From assembly GCF_000943565.1 (NCBI RefSeq), contig NZ_JTDW01000013.1:1-64000 (forward strand): DNA of 64,000 nt, read 5' to 3'. Position numbers and translations under genes: made by a program. Positions 26,309 to 34,857 of the stretch are shown here, piece after piece. Every line of letters begins with the position of its first letter. The first letter of the stretch is position 1. The notes beneath the pieces were generated by a model. That model worked only from the letters and a program-made list of their open reading frames with translations, ran no database searches and was not told the DNA's origin. The DNA comes from Neotamlana sedimentorum. Lineage in GTDB: Bacteria; Bacteroidota; Bacteroidia; Flavobacteriales; Flavobacteriaceae.

Positions 26309-27547
26309 ATGGAACTTTTAGCGACGTTAAAGTCTCGAAAAATATCTCCTGAACAATTATTTATGCTTAGCGTATTAGTTGTTAACGGGGGTAATTATTT
26401 ATACAATTTAATTTTAGGACGTATTTTAGGACCTGCTCAGTTTGCCGATGCCGCAGTATTAATAACTTTTTTATTAGTTTTAAGTTTTGCGGCGATGACA
26501 TTTCAATTAGTGACGGCAAAATTTTCTGTGTTATTCGAGAATGAAACCTTTAATAATTTTATTAGTAAAATTTATAAAAACGCCACTTTAGTAGGACTTG
26601 TTTTGGGCCTGCTAATAATTGTTTTTGCTAACCAGTTACAAGTAGTTTTTAACACATCTTCTGCCAGTATGTTTATGGTATTTGGTTTTGGAGTACCTCT
26701 ATATTTCGTAATGAGTGTAAATCGAGGGGTGTACCAAGGTAAAAAAGCCTTTAAGTCATTATCTATAACCTATCAAGGCGAAATGATAAGTCGTTTAATA
26801 ATTACCCTAAGTTTAATTTATTTTTTAAACTTACAATCTTCTGTAGTAATTGCTATAGGTATTTTAGTATCATTTTTATTCGGTTTATTACCTTTTAAAA
26901 TGCCTAAAATATTATCGGTTAAACATTTAACTTTAAGTAAAACTAATACCAAAGCTATCAGGAGTTTTTTTGTAATTACGGCATTTTATGAGCTAACTCA
27001 AATTATTATAAATAATAGTGATATTTTATTAGTAAAGCACTATTTTGAGTCGTATGAAGCTGGTTTGTATGCGTCTTTAGCATTAATTGGTCGTATAGTT
27101 TATTTTATTGCTTGGATGTTTGTAATGTTATTATTGCCAGCAGTTATTGAGCTGAAAAAAGAAGGAAAAGAAACGGCGCCCGTTTTATTTAAATATGTAG
27201 CATATATAGCGGGTATAGCTTTGTTAATTACTTTGGGATGTGCCATATTTCCAAAAACAGCAATTACCTTGCTATTTGGTAAAAGCTATTTGGCTATGGC
27301 GCCATTATTATGGAAATATGGCGTAGCAACTTCTATGTTCGCTATATCCAACATATTCGCATATTATTATTTATCGCTCGATAAGTATGTGCCAGTTATA
27401 ATATCTGGAGTTTTTGGTGTTTTACAAATGGGATTAGTGGTGTTTTTCCATGATAGTTTAGAGGAGGTTGTGCATATGCAAATTATTGCGATGTTGCTTT
27501 TATTGTTAATTCAAATAATGTTTTTTAAGTTAAATCATAAAAAATAG
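26309..27547 (+). CDS. Polysaccharide flippase (Wzx/MATE-like, MVF superfamily)
   Basis: 412-aa integral membrane protein with about 12 hydrophobic segments. It starts MELLATLKSRKISPEQLFMLS, has an early FILGR-type loop (NLILGRILGPAQFADAAVL) and later a NNSDILLVKHYF segment. This is typical of Wzx-like transporters that flip lipid-linked sugar units across the inner membrane. It is encoded with the STAS protein upstream and a GT4 gene downstream. The 115-nt gap before GT4 contains a separate LytTR-type element. Confidence 0.88.
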   Translation: MELLATLKSRKISPEQLFMLSVLVVNGGNYLYNLILGRILGPAQFADAAVLITFLLVLSFAAMTFQLVTAKFSVLFENETFNNFISKIYKNATLVGLVLGLLIIVFANQLQVVFNTSSASMFMVFGFGVPLYFVMSVNRGVYQGKKAFKSLSITYQGEMISRLIITLSLIYFLNLQSSVVIAIGILVSFLFGLLPFKMPKILSVKHLTLSKTNTKAIRSFFVITAFYELTQIIINNSDILLVKHYFESYEAGLYASLALIGRIVYFIAWMFVMLLLPAVIELKKEGKETAPVLFKYVAYIAGIALLITLGCAIFPKTAITLLFGKSYLAMAPLLWKYGVATSMFAISNIFAYYYLSLDKYVPVIISGVFGVLQMGLVVFFHDSLEEVVHMQIIAMLLLLLIQIMFFKLNHKK

Positions 27548-27567
27548 CCTAATCTCAAGTAAATTAC

Positions 27568-27578
27568 CATTCGTCTAC
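27568..27578 (+). promoter_or_regulatory. LytTR-type element upstream of the GT4 gene
   Basis: ATTACCATTCGTCTACACTT contains CATTCGTCTAC (27568-27578), identical to the copy at 14265. It ends 51 nt before CAAATTTG (27630-27637), a one-mismatch -7 box. The second half at 21 bp (around 27589, TGTTCTATCTA) is weak, so this may be a single-site promoter. Confidence 0.55.
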
Positions 27579-27662
27579 ACTTAAATAGTGTTCTATCTAA
27601 AATCACCTAAACAAATCTAGTGAAATCCTCAAATTTGTACGGTAATCCTAAAAATCTATATC

Positions 27663-28883
27663 ATGAAATTAGCTATAGTAACAGCTTACCCACCCAGTAA
27701 AGTAACTTTGAATGAGTATGCATATCATCTTGTTAAACAATTTAGACAGCTTGAAGATGTAACTGAACTGATATTGTTAACAGATAAAACAAAAGGAGAA
27801 AAAGACCTAGGTTTTACCGAAAACGGTTGTAAAATAACCGTTAAAGAATGTTGGAGTTTTAATAGTTATAAAAATATTTTAAGCGTAGCCAAAGCTATAA
27901 ATATAACGCAACCAGATGCAGTATTATTTAATTTGCAGTTTATGAAATTTGGTGATAAAAAAGTAGCAGCAGCTTTAGGTTTAATGCTACCACTTGTTTG
28001 TAAATTAAAACGTTTGCCAAACATTGTTTTACTGCATAATATATTGGAAGAAGTAGATTTAGGAAGTGCTGGTTTTACAAGTAATAAGCTTTTACAAAAG
28101 ATTTATGGCTTTATTGGTACAACCTTAACGCGCTTAATTCTTCAGGCCGATACCGTAGCTGTAACCATGCAAAAATATGTCGATATTCTACAAGATAAGT
28201 ACAAAGCAAAAAATGTTAAGTTAATTCCGCATGGTACATTTGAAATAGCTGATGAGCCAGATTATCGCATTCCAAAATCACCCATGCAAATAATGACTTT
28301 TGGCAAGTTTGGTACTTATAAAAAAGTGGAGCATATGATTGAAGCGGTGGAGCAAGTGCGATTAAAAACAGGTGCAGATTTAGAAATTGTTGTTGCTGGT
28401 ACCGATAACCCAAATGTTCCTGGGTATTTAGAAGGTGTAAAGCAAAAATATAGTCATGTAAAGCAATTAAGGTTTACGGGTTATGTTGAGGAATACGAGG
28501 TTCCTGGCTTATTTAACGATAGTGCAGTGGTGGTATTTCCTTATACATCAACAACAGGCAGCTCGGGGGTTTTACATCAAGCTGGAAGTTATGGTAAAGC
28601 GGTTGTTATGCCAGATTTAGGAGATTTAGCCCTGTTAATTAAAGATGAAGGTTATCGAGGTGAATTTTTCGAATCAACATCGGTTGAGAGTTTAGCGGTA
28701 GCTATTGAAAATATTGTTACAAACGATGACTATAGAGTGCAGTTAGGAAAGGCAAATTATAAAGCAGCTACGGCATATCCAATGTCTAAAATTGCACAAT
28801 TATATGTGTCTACATTTAAAAATATAATGTCAAAGCGAAACAATAGAGACGAAAAAATACCTACAAAAGAACTTATTCATTAG
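27663..28883 (+). CDS. GT4-family glycosyltransferase
   Basis: 406-aa retaining glycosyltransferase of the GT-B fold. It begins MKLAIVTAYPPSKVTLNEYA, has an acceptor-side LPNIVLLHNILEE, and a C-terminal nucleotide-sugar domain with MTFGKFGTYKKVEHMIEA (about 210-227), RFTGYVEEYEVPGLF, and VVVFPYTSTTGSSGVLHQA carrying the donor-site Ser/Gly loop. It probably adds a hexose to a lipid-linked surface glycan at the inner membrane's cytoplasmic face. Its stop overlaps the convergent GH5-like gene by 11 bp, with no terminator between them. Confidence 0.9.
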   Translation: MKLAIVTAYPPSKVTLNEYAYHLVKQFRQLEDVTELILLTDKTKGEKDLGFTENGCKITVKECWSFNSYKNILSVAKAINITQPDAVLFNLQFMKFGDKKVAAALGLMLPLVCKLKRLPNIVLLHNILEEVDLGSAGFTSNKLLQKIYGFIGTTLTRLILQADTVAVTMQKYVDILQDKYKAKNVKLIPHGTFEIADEPDYRIPKSPMQIMTFGKFGTYKKVEHMIEAVEQVRLKTGADLEIVVAGTDNPNVPGYLEGVKQKYSHVKQLRFTGYVEEYEVPGLFNDSAVVVFPYTSTTGSSGVLHQAGSYGKAVVMPDLGDLALLIKDEGYRGEFFESTSVESLAVAIENIVTNDDYRVQLGKANYKAATAYPMSKIAQLYVSTFKNIMSKRNNRDEKIPTKELIH

Positions 28884-30390
28884 AAATGTATTGAAAAGCG
28901 GGTTTAGTCTCTCCCTTTTGGTTTATAAAACCAAAATGTCCTTGTACTCGTTTTCGCCATGGAAGTCGACCAACGACTTCCTTTGGTATTTTAGTAAAAT
29001 CGTATAATGTCCAAGACATAAACTGTAAATCGTTTTTAGCAATTATGCTTTGCGCCAGTTTGTGGTAATTGCCTTGGTCTTCTTCGGTGCTGCCAAAGGG
29101 TTTCCAAAATCCTTTATAAGACGATAACCCAAATTCCTGCATAACAAGAGGTTTGTTCTTTATGTGTTTTTTTAAAGATATTACAGCATCATTAAGTAGA
29201 TTTAAGTCTTCGTAATAATGAAACGAAACGAAATCAACTTTATCTAATAAAATAGTTGCACTTTGTGTGTTAGACCAACCAATAGTAACTGGGTGTTGGT
29301 TATCTACTTTTTTTATTAAATCAATCATATTACTTAGCCAAGCGATAACGTTTTCCTTTCCTCTAGACTCAAAATCTAAATTAGGTTCATTTTTAACATC
29401 GTAAGCCAATATCGCTACATGGTTTTTTACAGCTTCAATTATTTGTTCGGCATGACGCTGGTTAAGTGTCCAATTCATAACCGAATAATCACCATAAAAA
29501 TCAAATAAAGTCAAGACGACTTTTAAATTATAAGCCTTGGCTACATCGAGTGTTTGTATTAGTCTGTTAAGTTTAATCGGATTTACTCGTGCCGCTCCAA
29601 AATCGTCGTATTGCACAAAAATTCTAATAGAATTTAACCCCACATCTTTAATAATCTTGAAATCTTTGGCTATAATATCTGTCGAAAATTGTTCGCCAAA
29701 CATATTCCATGGCGTGGCTTGCGGATAGTAGTTTATTCCTTTTATTTTTAAATTATCGGTAACGATATTTTTAAAATCACTGTTTAAATCTGCAGCCTGT
29801 TCTTTTACCATGTGTCGTATTCGCCAAAAACCATCTTCTAACAAAAACACAATTTTGTAGGTTGATGTTTCTTTGGTTTCGTGTATAATACTGTCACCCT
29901 TAAAAACACGCTTGTATTCAATTACATGCTTATCTGTAATAACGGCTAACTGGCCATCTTCACTAAAAAACTCTAAATTCGGATTATGATTTAGCGTTGT
30001 AGATTCAATCGTGATATTGTTCTTTTTATTGTGTTCAATAAAATTAAATAGGTTTTCGCGTGCACTTTTGGTATAGTAGTCTTTAATACCGGCTGTTTTA
30101 TTGGTTTTATAAGCAATTTGTTTTACATACCATGCATCGAGATAATCGCTTTGTAAGGCGTTTAAATTTTCATTATCCATTGGCCTGCCTTCATTTTGTA
30201 AAGGCTGCCATACTATTTTTGGTAAATATTGTTCAACTTTAGATATTTCGGTATGAAGCATTTTACTTCTATCTGCACCTGTGTTTAAATAACCAAAAAC
30301 AGCACTTAAACCATATGTTAATAAAGCGATAAGCATAATGTATGAAGCTATAAGTATGGTGCGCATTATGTTTTTATTTAAGCTTACCAT
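28873..30390 (-). CDS. Membrane-anchored GH5-like glycoside hydrolase with NTF2-like domain
   Basis: 505-aa protein with one N-terminal membrane segment (about 9-31), then an NTF2-like domain (about 100-200), then a TIM-barrel (about 215-505). DVKNEPN gives the acid/base Glu335 and LVMQEFG the nucleophile Glu419, the clan GH-A layout closest to GH5. The catalytic part faces the periplasm. Placed inside a glycan synthesis locus, it may trim or edit the nascent polymer, as cellulases do in bacterial cellulose systems; that role is inference. Its start overlaps the Ig-like gene by 7 nt (ATGGTAA), so translation is coupled. Confidence 0.8.
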   Translation of the reverse strand: MVSLNKNIMRTILIASYIMLIALLTYGLSAVFGYLNTGADRSKMLHTEISKVEQYLPKIVWQPLQNEGRPMDNENLNALQSDYLDAWYVKQIAYKTNKTAGIKDYYTKSARENLFNFIEHNKKNNITIESTTLNHNPNLEFFSEDGQLAVITDKHVIEYKRVFKGDSIIHETKETSTYKIVFLLEDGFWRIRHMVKEQAADLNSDFKNIVTDNLKIKGINYYPQATPWNMFGEQFSTDIIAKDFKIIKDVGLNSIRIFVQYDDFGAARVNPIKLNRLIQTLDVAKAYNLKVVLTLFDFYGDYSVMNWTLNQRHAEQIIEAVKNHVAILAYDVKNEPNLDFESRGKENVIAWLSNMIDLIKKVDNQHPVTIGWSNTQSATILLDKVDFVSFHYYEDLNLLNDAVISLKKHIKNKPLVMQEFGLSSYKGFWKPFGSTEEDQGNYHKLAQSIIAKNDLQFMSWTLYDFTKIPKEVVGRLPWRKRVQGHFGFINQKGETKPAFQYISNE

Positions 30391-31589
30391 AGCGTTGTAT
30401 TTTTAAATTCTTTTACAATTCCTGCGGTTTCAAAGGTAAAATTGTATTGACCATTTTTAAAAATTTCGGGTTTTAAACTAAATGCTACATACCCGTTAAA
30501 AGTGGTTTTTATGTAAGTTTCAATGAGCTTGTTTTTGTGATAAATTTGAAGTTTAACTTGCATTCCATCTGGAATCATTTGTTTCATGAAACTTTGTAAA
30601 GGACCAATATTTATATTTCGGTTTTTATTGGTGAAAGTAACCGTGAAATCATCAATAATTTGCTGATAACTTACCGAAATGCTATTGCTTTCGGCCATTC
30701 CTTCAACATAGGCTTTGATTCGCCAGGTATCGCCATAGTCTGGATGAATTATTTTAGCAGTTGCAACACCGCCAATTGTTAAACCAGACGATTTTAAAAT
30801 ATTCCCTTTGTTATTGGTAATAAAAAAGTTTACAAAAGTACCATCACTTACAATATTACTGTGTTCATCTTTTATTACTGATGTTGTAAAAGTGGTTATT
30901 TGGTTGCCATCGGCGTAATTGTGCGGACGGTTTACAGAAATTGTGAAATTTGAAGGAATTGAAGGTAGCGCATTTAAAGTGAACTCTTTAGAATTTGTTC
31001 CTAAACTTTCTGATGACACTAAAAACCGACCGTCTTTTTCTTGAGAGTAAATTTTACGATACGCAATTAGGTTTTTTGTGAATACATTATTGCTTTCTTC
31101 GGTATTTAAAAATTGATGTTTTATGTTTACCAACGTATTTGTAGGAACCGGATTGTCTAAATTATCGGTGGGAATTACTACAAGCATGCTGTAGTCTTTT
31201 CCACCGGCTTCTATACTTGGAGGGCCAATGTAAGTTTCCATAGTGGCCACTTGTGCTTTTGGGGTAATTGTAAAATGCCCAGAAATATGGTCGGGTTCGC
31301 TGAGTAATTTCCAATTTACTATTCCAATTTTTTTAGTAATGTTTTCAGGGATTTTAAATTTTAAAGTGTCGTTTTGTAAAGTAGAAGTTATAATAGTACT
31401 TCCATAACTATTTGAACAATATAAGAGTGGTTGGGAATTATTGCCGGTTGAAAATTTTAAAACAATAGAGTTCCCAACATTAAATGATGTATTAGTAGTT
31501 AGTAATTTTATAGACGAATTTTGCTGAGCTTCAGAAAATATAGCTGAAGCAATGCATAAAAGTAATATGTGAATAAACTGAAAATTCAT
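30384..31589 (-). CDS. Exported Ig-like domain protein of unknown function
   Basis: 401-aa protein with a signal peptide (about 1-21, SEAQQ) and no membrane segment after it. The body is beta-rich with repeated Ig/invasin-like features: VPTNTLVNIKHQF, a Big_1-like YADGNQITTFTTSVIKDEHSNIVSDGT, and DYGDTWRIKAYVEG. It has no enzyme motif. It begins directly after the stop of the 1030-aa membrane protein (31590) and overlaps the GH5-like gene, so the three form one operon. A structural or scaffold role in periplasmic glycan handling is possible. Confidence 0.6.
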   Translation of the reverse strand: MNFQFIHILLLCIASAIFSEAQQNSSIKLLTTNTSFNVGNSIVLKFSTGNNSQPLLYCSNSYGSTIITSTLQNDTLKFKIPENITKKIGIVNWKLLSEPDHISGHFTITPKAQVATMETYIGPPSIEAGGKDYSMLVVIPTDNLDNPVPTNTLVNIKHQFLNTEESNNVFTKNLIAYRKIYSQEKDGRFLVSSESLGTNSKEFTLNALPSIPSNFTISVNRPHNYADGNQITTFTTSVIKDEHSNIVSDGTFVNFFITNNKGNILKSSGLTIGGVATAKIIHPDYGDTWRIKAYVEGMAESNSISVSYQQIIDDFTVTFTNKNRNINIGPLQSFMKQMIPDGMQVKLQIYHKNKLIETYIKTTFNGYVAFSLKPEIFKNGQYNFTFETAGIVKEFKNTTLW

Positions 31590-34500
31590 TTAAAAAGGAC
31601 TAGCAATATAAGTGTTAATTTCAATTCTAATAAAACTAAAATTAGGATGTTTTATAGGTTGAAGCTCATTACTTATATGGTTAAAAATACGATTTGGAAC
31701 TATTTTATTCGATATGTCGTCGTTTGGTAAACCGTTTACAAAAATGTTTTCCATGCTGGAATTAATTGTTTTTACAATCCCTTCGTTTAAAATAGAATAA
31801 CTAAAATTTTGTTTACGTTCTTGTCGCACACCTTCTTTTACAAATAAATGATCTACCCAAAGCATCGATTTGTTTTCATCATAATAGGTGATAAGTAGTT
31901 GCGGAATTGTTATTTCTTGAATTCCACTATTAAACAAATTTCCTGTTATTTGGTTTGGGGTTATGTTAAGGTCGCTAAGTACAACGCTTTTGTATAAATC
32001 CGATCCTGCAACATTTCCGGCTACTTGTAAGTTGAATTTTGTAGGTTGCTCATTAAACTCTACAGGCGTGAATTCATCGGGATTAAATGTATCGGGTATA
32101 GAATCTTGAGTTTTGGACCAAGCTATGCCTTCAAAATTAATTCTGAAACTACTTGTTTCTTTTGGCATTAATTTATGCTTTACATGATATTTGGCGTTAT
32201 AAGTGGCCAGTTGTTTATTGTTATCATTATAAAGTGTGCCTTTTAAAATAACATCAGCTGGGACGTTATCAATATTTTGAATTTCTCCAATTATGGCATA
32301 ACTACCATCGTATTTTACAAGTTTAGCTGTTATAACTTCTAAAACAGGTTGTTTTAAAATGTCTTCGTGGTGTGTTTGCTCTGTAGTTATGCGTCTCCTG
32401 CCTTGGTTGTAGTATTTTGTAACATTGTTAGAATAGAGTTGGTCTGGAGGTAAATCGTTGTCAAGCTCATCTGATTGTAAGTACCATTTGCCTTTTATTT
32501 TAGTAAGCGATTTGTAATCGGTTTTAGCAATTTTTTCTAGTGGAGTAATCCAGTTAGTATATACTTTTGCAGTGGCTGTACTGTCGTTGTGTAGCTTTAT
32601 TTCTGTGGAAATAGCGTCCATTTTAGCATAACTACTTAATAAACCATCTGTAACCGAAATTTCCAACATATATTGCGCAATTGGTAAATTGCTATTAGGA
32701 TTAATTAAACTGTGAGCTTTTTCAAATTCTTTAAAATCTAAAGCGTCATAATAAGTAATAATCGCATTTTCAGGGCTGCGTTGCGAATCATTTTTTAAGT
32801 AAAATAAATAGATGCCATAAAATACGACACTAGCAAGAAAAACCGACCAAATATGAGTAAGTCGTAACACATTTCTATTAAACTTACTGTAGGTAATATG
32901 AAACTTTAAAAAGTCGGTTGGTGGTTTAATACGTGTTTTTAACATATTAACCCAAAGCATTTGTATGTTTAAAATAAAAGCTATTAAAACGGTAAGAAAA
33001 GGCATAATTCCCCAGTGTAATTTGAGCCATTTTGCAACATCTTCTTTTGGTAAAATGGAAGATACAGGAGGAATGTTTAAACGTTCCCAAACCATTATAC
33101 CATTTTCTAATTGCCTTAAACGTTGCCAGCCACAGAAAAAGAGAATAGGGTCGTAAAATTTATCGTTAGAGAAAATGTATTTTAAATTATATTTCTCGGG
33201 TGTTGTTAAAAATTGTTGTAATGAACCAATTCCTGCAACACCTTTAAATTTTGAATTTTCTAAACGTTCTATTGGTCGTGTAGTAAGTTCGGGTAAGCGT
33301 CTAGCAGAATGGTAATTCCCGTCAACCGTCATGGCATTAGTTTGGGCACTTAACCACGCCATTTGGTCACCAAAACCTAAAGTTAAAAAGCGCCATTTAT
33401 CATGGTCATCTTGGTTTAAAAAATTAACAATAGGGAGCATTTTAATTTTTTGAGGTTGCGATGGCCTAAAATAATTTAAACTCATTGTAAAAACTACCAT
33501 AAACACAAACAGTCCAGTTAGTATACCTCCAATAATTCTGTGATAAATAGCTCCAAGTTTATTTTGAATGAGGGTTTTTAAATCACCTTCAACAAATCGA
33601 TAGGCAAATTCACCCATAAGCGGAATCGACATTATTGAAGCCCAAAGTGTGAACCTATCTAGAGTTAAAATGTTAAATGCAGTTTCTCCCAGTACTTTAA
33701 GTGGAATGGGCGTTGTGCCTCCTGTCCCTAAAATGGTTAATATGGTAATGGATAAACCGAAAAAAATATAGCGTTTACTGTAATATCTGTAAAATATATA
33801 AGGTAATAGTACTAGCAATACACCCCAAGGAATTAGAAAAAACACCAATCCAGATGAGGTTATTTCTAAAAAATTATCGCGGGAACCATGTGGAATTGGT
33901 ACTTGAGTAATAGGGTTGGCTTTAGAGTTTATCCAGTAAGGTAAAATACAACCTATAATTAAAACTAAAGAGCAACCTCCAAAAATTACAATGCGTTTAA
34001 AAAGTTTAAAAAAGCTGTTTAAAAAAACTCTAAATGTTACTTCTCTATTGCTGTTAACTTGTTCGCGAGAAACATCCATTATCACCATGCCAATTAATGG
34101 GAATATAAAAAATACCATTCCAAAAATAGGAGTAACATGGTGAGAGGTTACCGTTACAGAAATTAATGATAAACACGTAGCCAAATACCATTTTTTACCC
34201 GTTTTAATCCATAAGTATATTTCAGGTAAAGCATGCATTAAAACCGAAACGCCAACTATACTGGGTAACTGACCAAAAATATGCAGGGTTTCTACAAACG
34301 ATGACGAAAATACAGCTAAAACCGATGCGTAACCAGCAACAGTTCTATTGCCCGTAATAAGTAACGAAAAGCGATATGAGCCTGTAATAAATAAAACAAT
34401 GGCAATAAGTGCCACCGAAAACATTCCAAATTTTAAGCCGCCAACATAAGAAAGCAAACCAATAGACTGGTGTACTAGTGGCGGATAGCTTTGCACGGTA

Positions 34501-34682
34501 AAACCCGTATACCATTCGTAATTCCAAGGTTCGAACCAGCTATTAGCATAATGGTCTGCAAAAAACAAATGTATTAAAGCATCATAAGTAGTTTCTAAAG
34601 TGAAAAATATAGAACTGCCATGAAAGGCTAACCCTAAAAGAAGTGCTGCGATTAAATATTTGTTAGATTTTTCGGGTTTCAA
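31590..34682 (-). CDS. Large membrane protein with PTPS-related / GT-C-like region
   Basis: 1030-aa protein. The first 430 residues hold many membrane segments with a TYDALIHLFFADHYANSWFEPWNYEWYTGF loop resembling the 6-pyruvoyl-tetrahydropterin-synthase-related membrane family (PF10131), which looks like GT-C glycosyltransferases with an acidic first periplasmic loop. Two more membrane segments lie near 555-575 and 605-625. They are followed by an exported NTF2-like domain (about 640-745) and a long beta-rich tail to the C-terminus. It likely polymerises or transfers lipid-linked sugars in the periplasm, but no family member is named with confidence. Confidence 0.6.
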   Translation of the reverse strand: MKPEKSNKYLIAALLLGLAFHGSSIFFTLETTYDALIHLFFADHYANSWFEPWNYEWYTGFTVQSYPPLVHQSIGLLSYVGGLKFGMFSVALIAIVLFITGSYRFSLLITGNRTVAGYASVLAVFSSSFVETLHIFGQLPSIVGVSVLMHALPEIYLWIKTGKKWYLATCLSLISVTVTSHHVTPIFGMVFFIFPLIGMVIMDVSREQVNSNREVTFRVFLNSFFKLFKRIVIFGGCSLVLIIGCILPYWINSKANPITQVPIPHGSRDNFLEITSSGLVFFLIPWGVLLVLLPYIFYRYYSKRYIFFGLSITILTILGTGGTTPIPLKVLGETAFNILTLDRFTLWASIMSIPLMGEFAYRFVEGDLKTLIQNKLGAIYHRIIGGILTGLFVFMVVFTMSLNYFRPSQPQKIKMLPIVNFLNQDDHDKWRFLTLGFGDQMAWLSAQTNAMTVDGNYHSARRLPELTTRPIERLENSKFKGVAGIGSLQQFLTTPEKYNLKYIFSNDKFYDPILFFCGWQRLRQLENGIMVWERLNIPPVSSILPKEDVAKWLKLHWGIMPFLTVLIAFILNIQMLWVNMLKTRIKPPTDFLKFHITYSKFNRNVLRLTHIWSVFLASVVFYGIYLFYLKNDSQRSPENAIITYYDALDFKEFEKAHSLINPNSNLPIAQYMLEISVTDGLLSSYAKMDAISTEIKLHNDSTATAKVYTNWITPLEKIAKTDYKSLTKIKGKWYLQSDELDNDLPPDQLYSNNVTKYYNQGRRRITTEQTHHEDILKQPVLEVITAKLVKYDGSYAIIGEIQNIDNVPADVILKGTLYNDNNKQLATYNAKYHVKHKLMPKETSSFRINFEGIAWSKTQDSIPDTFNPDEFTPVEFNEQPTKFNLQVAGNVAGSDLYKSVVLSDLNITPNQITGNLFNSGIQEITIPQLLITYYDENKSMLWVDHLFVKEGVRQERKQNFSYSILNEGIVKTINSSMENIFVNGLPNDDISNKIVPNRIFNHISNELQPIKHPNFSFIRIEINTYIASPF

Positions 34683-34736
34683 GTTGAAAATTTAAAGATG
34701 ATGTAAAGATATAAAATGGTTTTTAGTAAACTTTTT

Positions 34737-34768
34737 CACTCGTCTATACTAAAATACCATTCATCTAC
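34737..34768 (+). promoter_or_regulatory. LytTR-type direct repeat in the divergent PTPS-like/REC-GT2 promoter region
   Basis: CACTCGTCTAT (34737-34747) and CATTCATCTAC (34758-34768, in ATACCATTCATCTACAC) are exactly 21 bp apart. The second copy ends 50 nt before an exact -7 box TATATTTG (34819-34826) that serves the REC-GT2 gene. The repeat also lies upstream of the divergent three-gene operon (start 34682). Confidence 0.65.
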
Positions 34769-34857
34769 ACAATTAATTCGCTTAAACTAAATTAAACTTT
34801 TTAGGAGAGTAATCGTAATATATTTGTAGTCCAAATCAATAACAAATCAACTTAATT

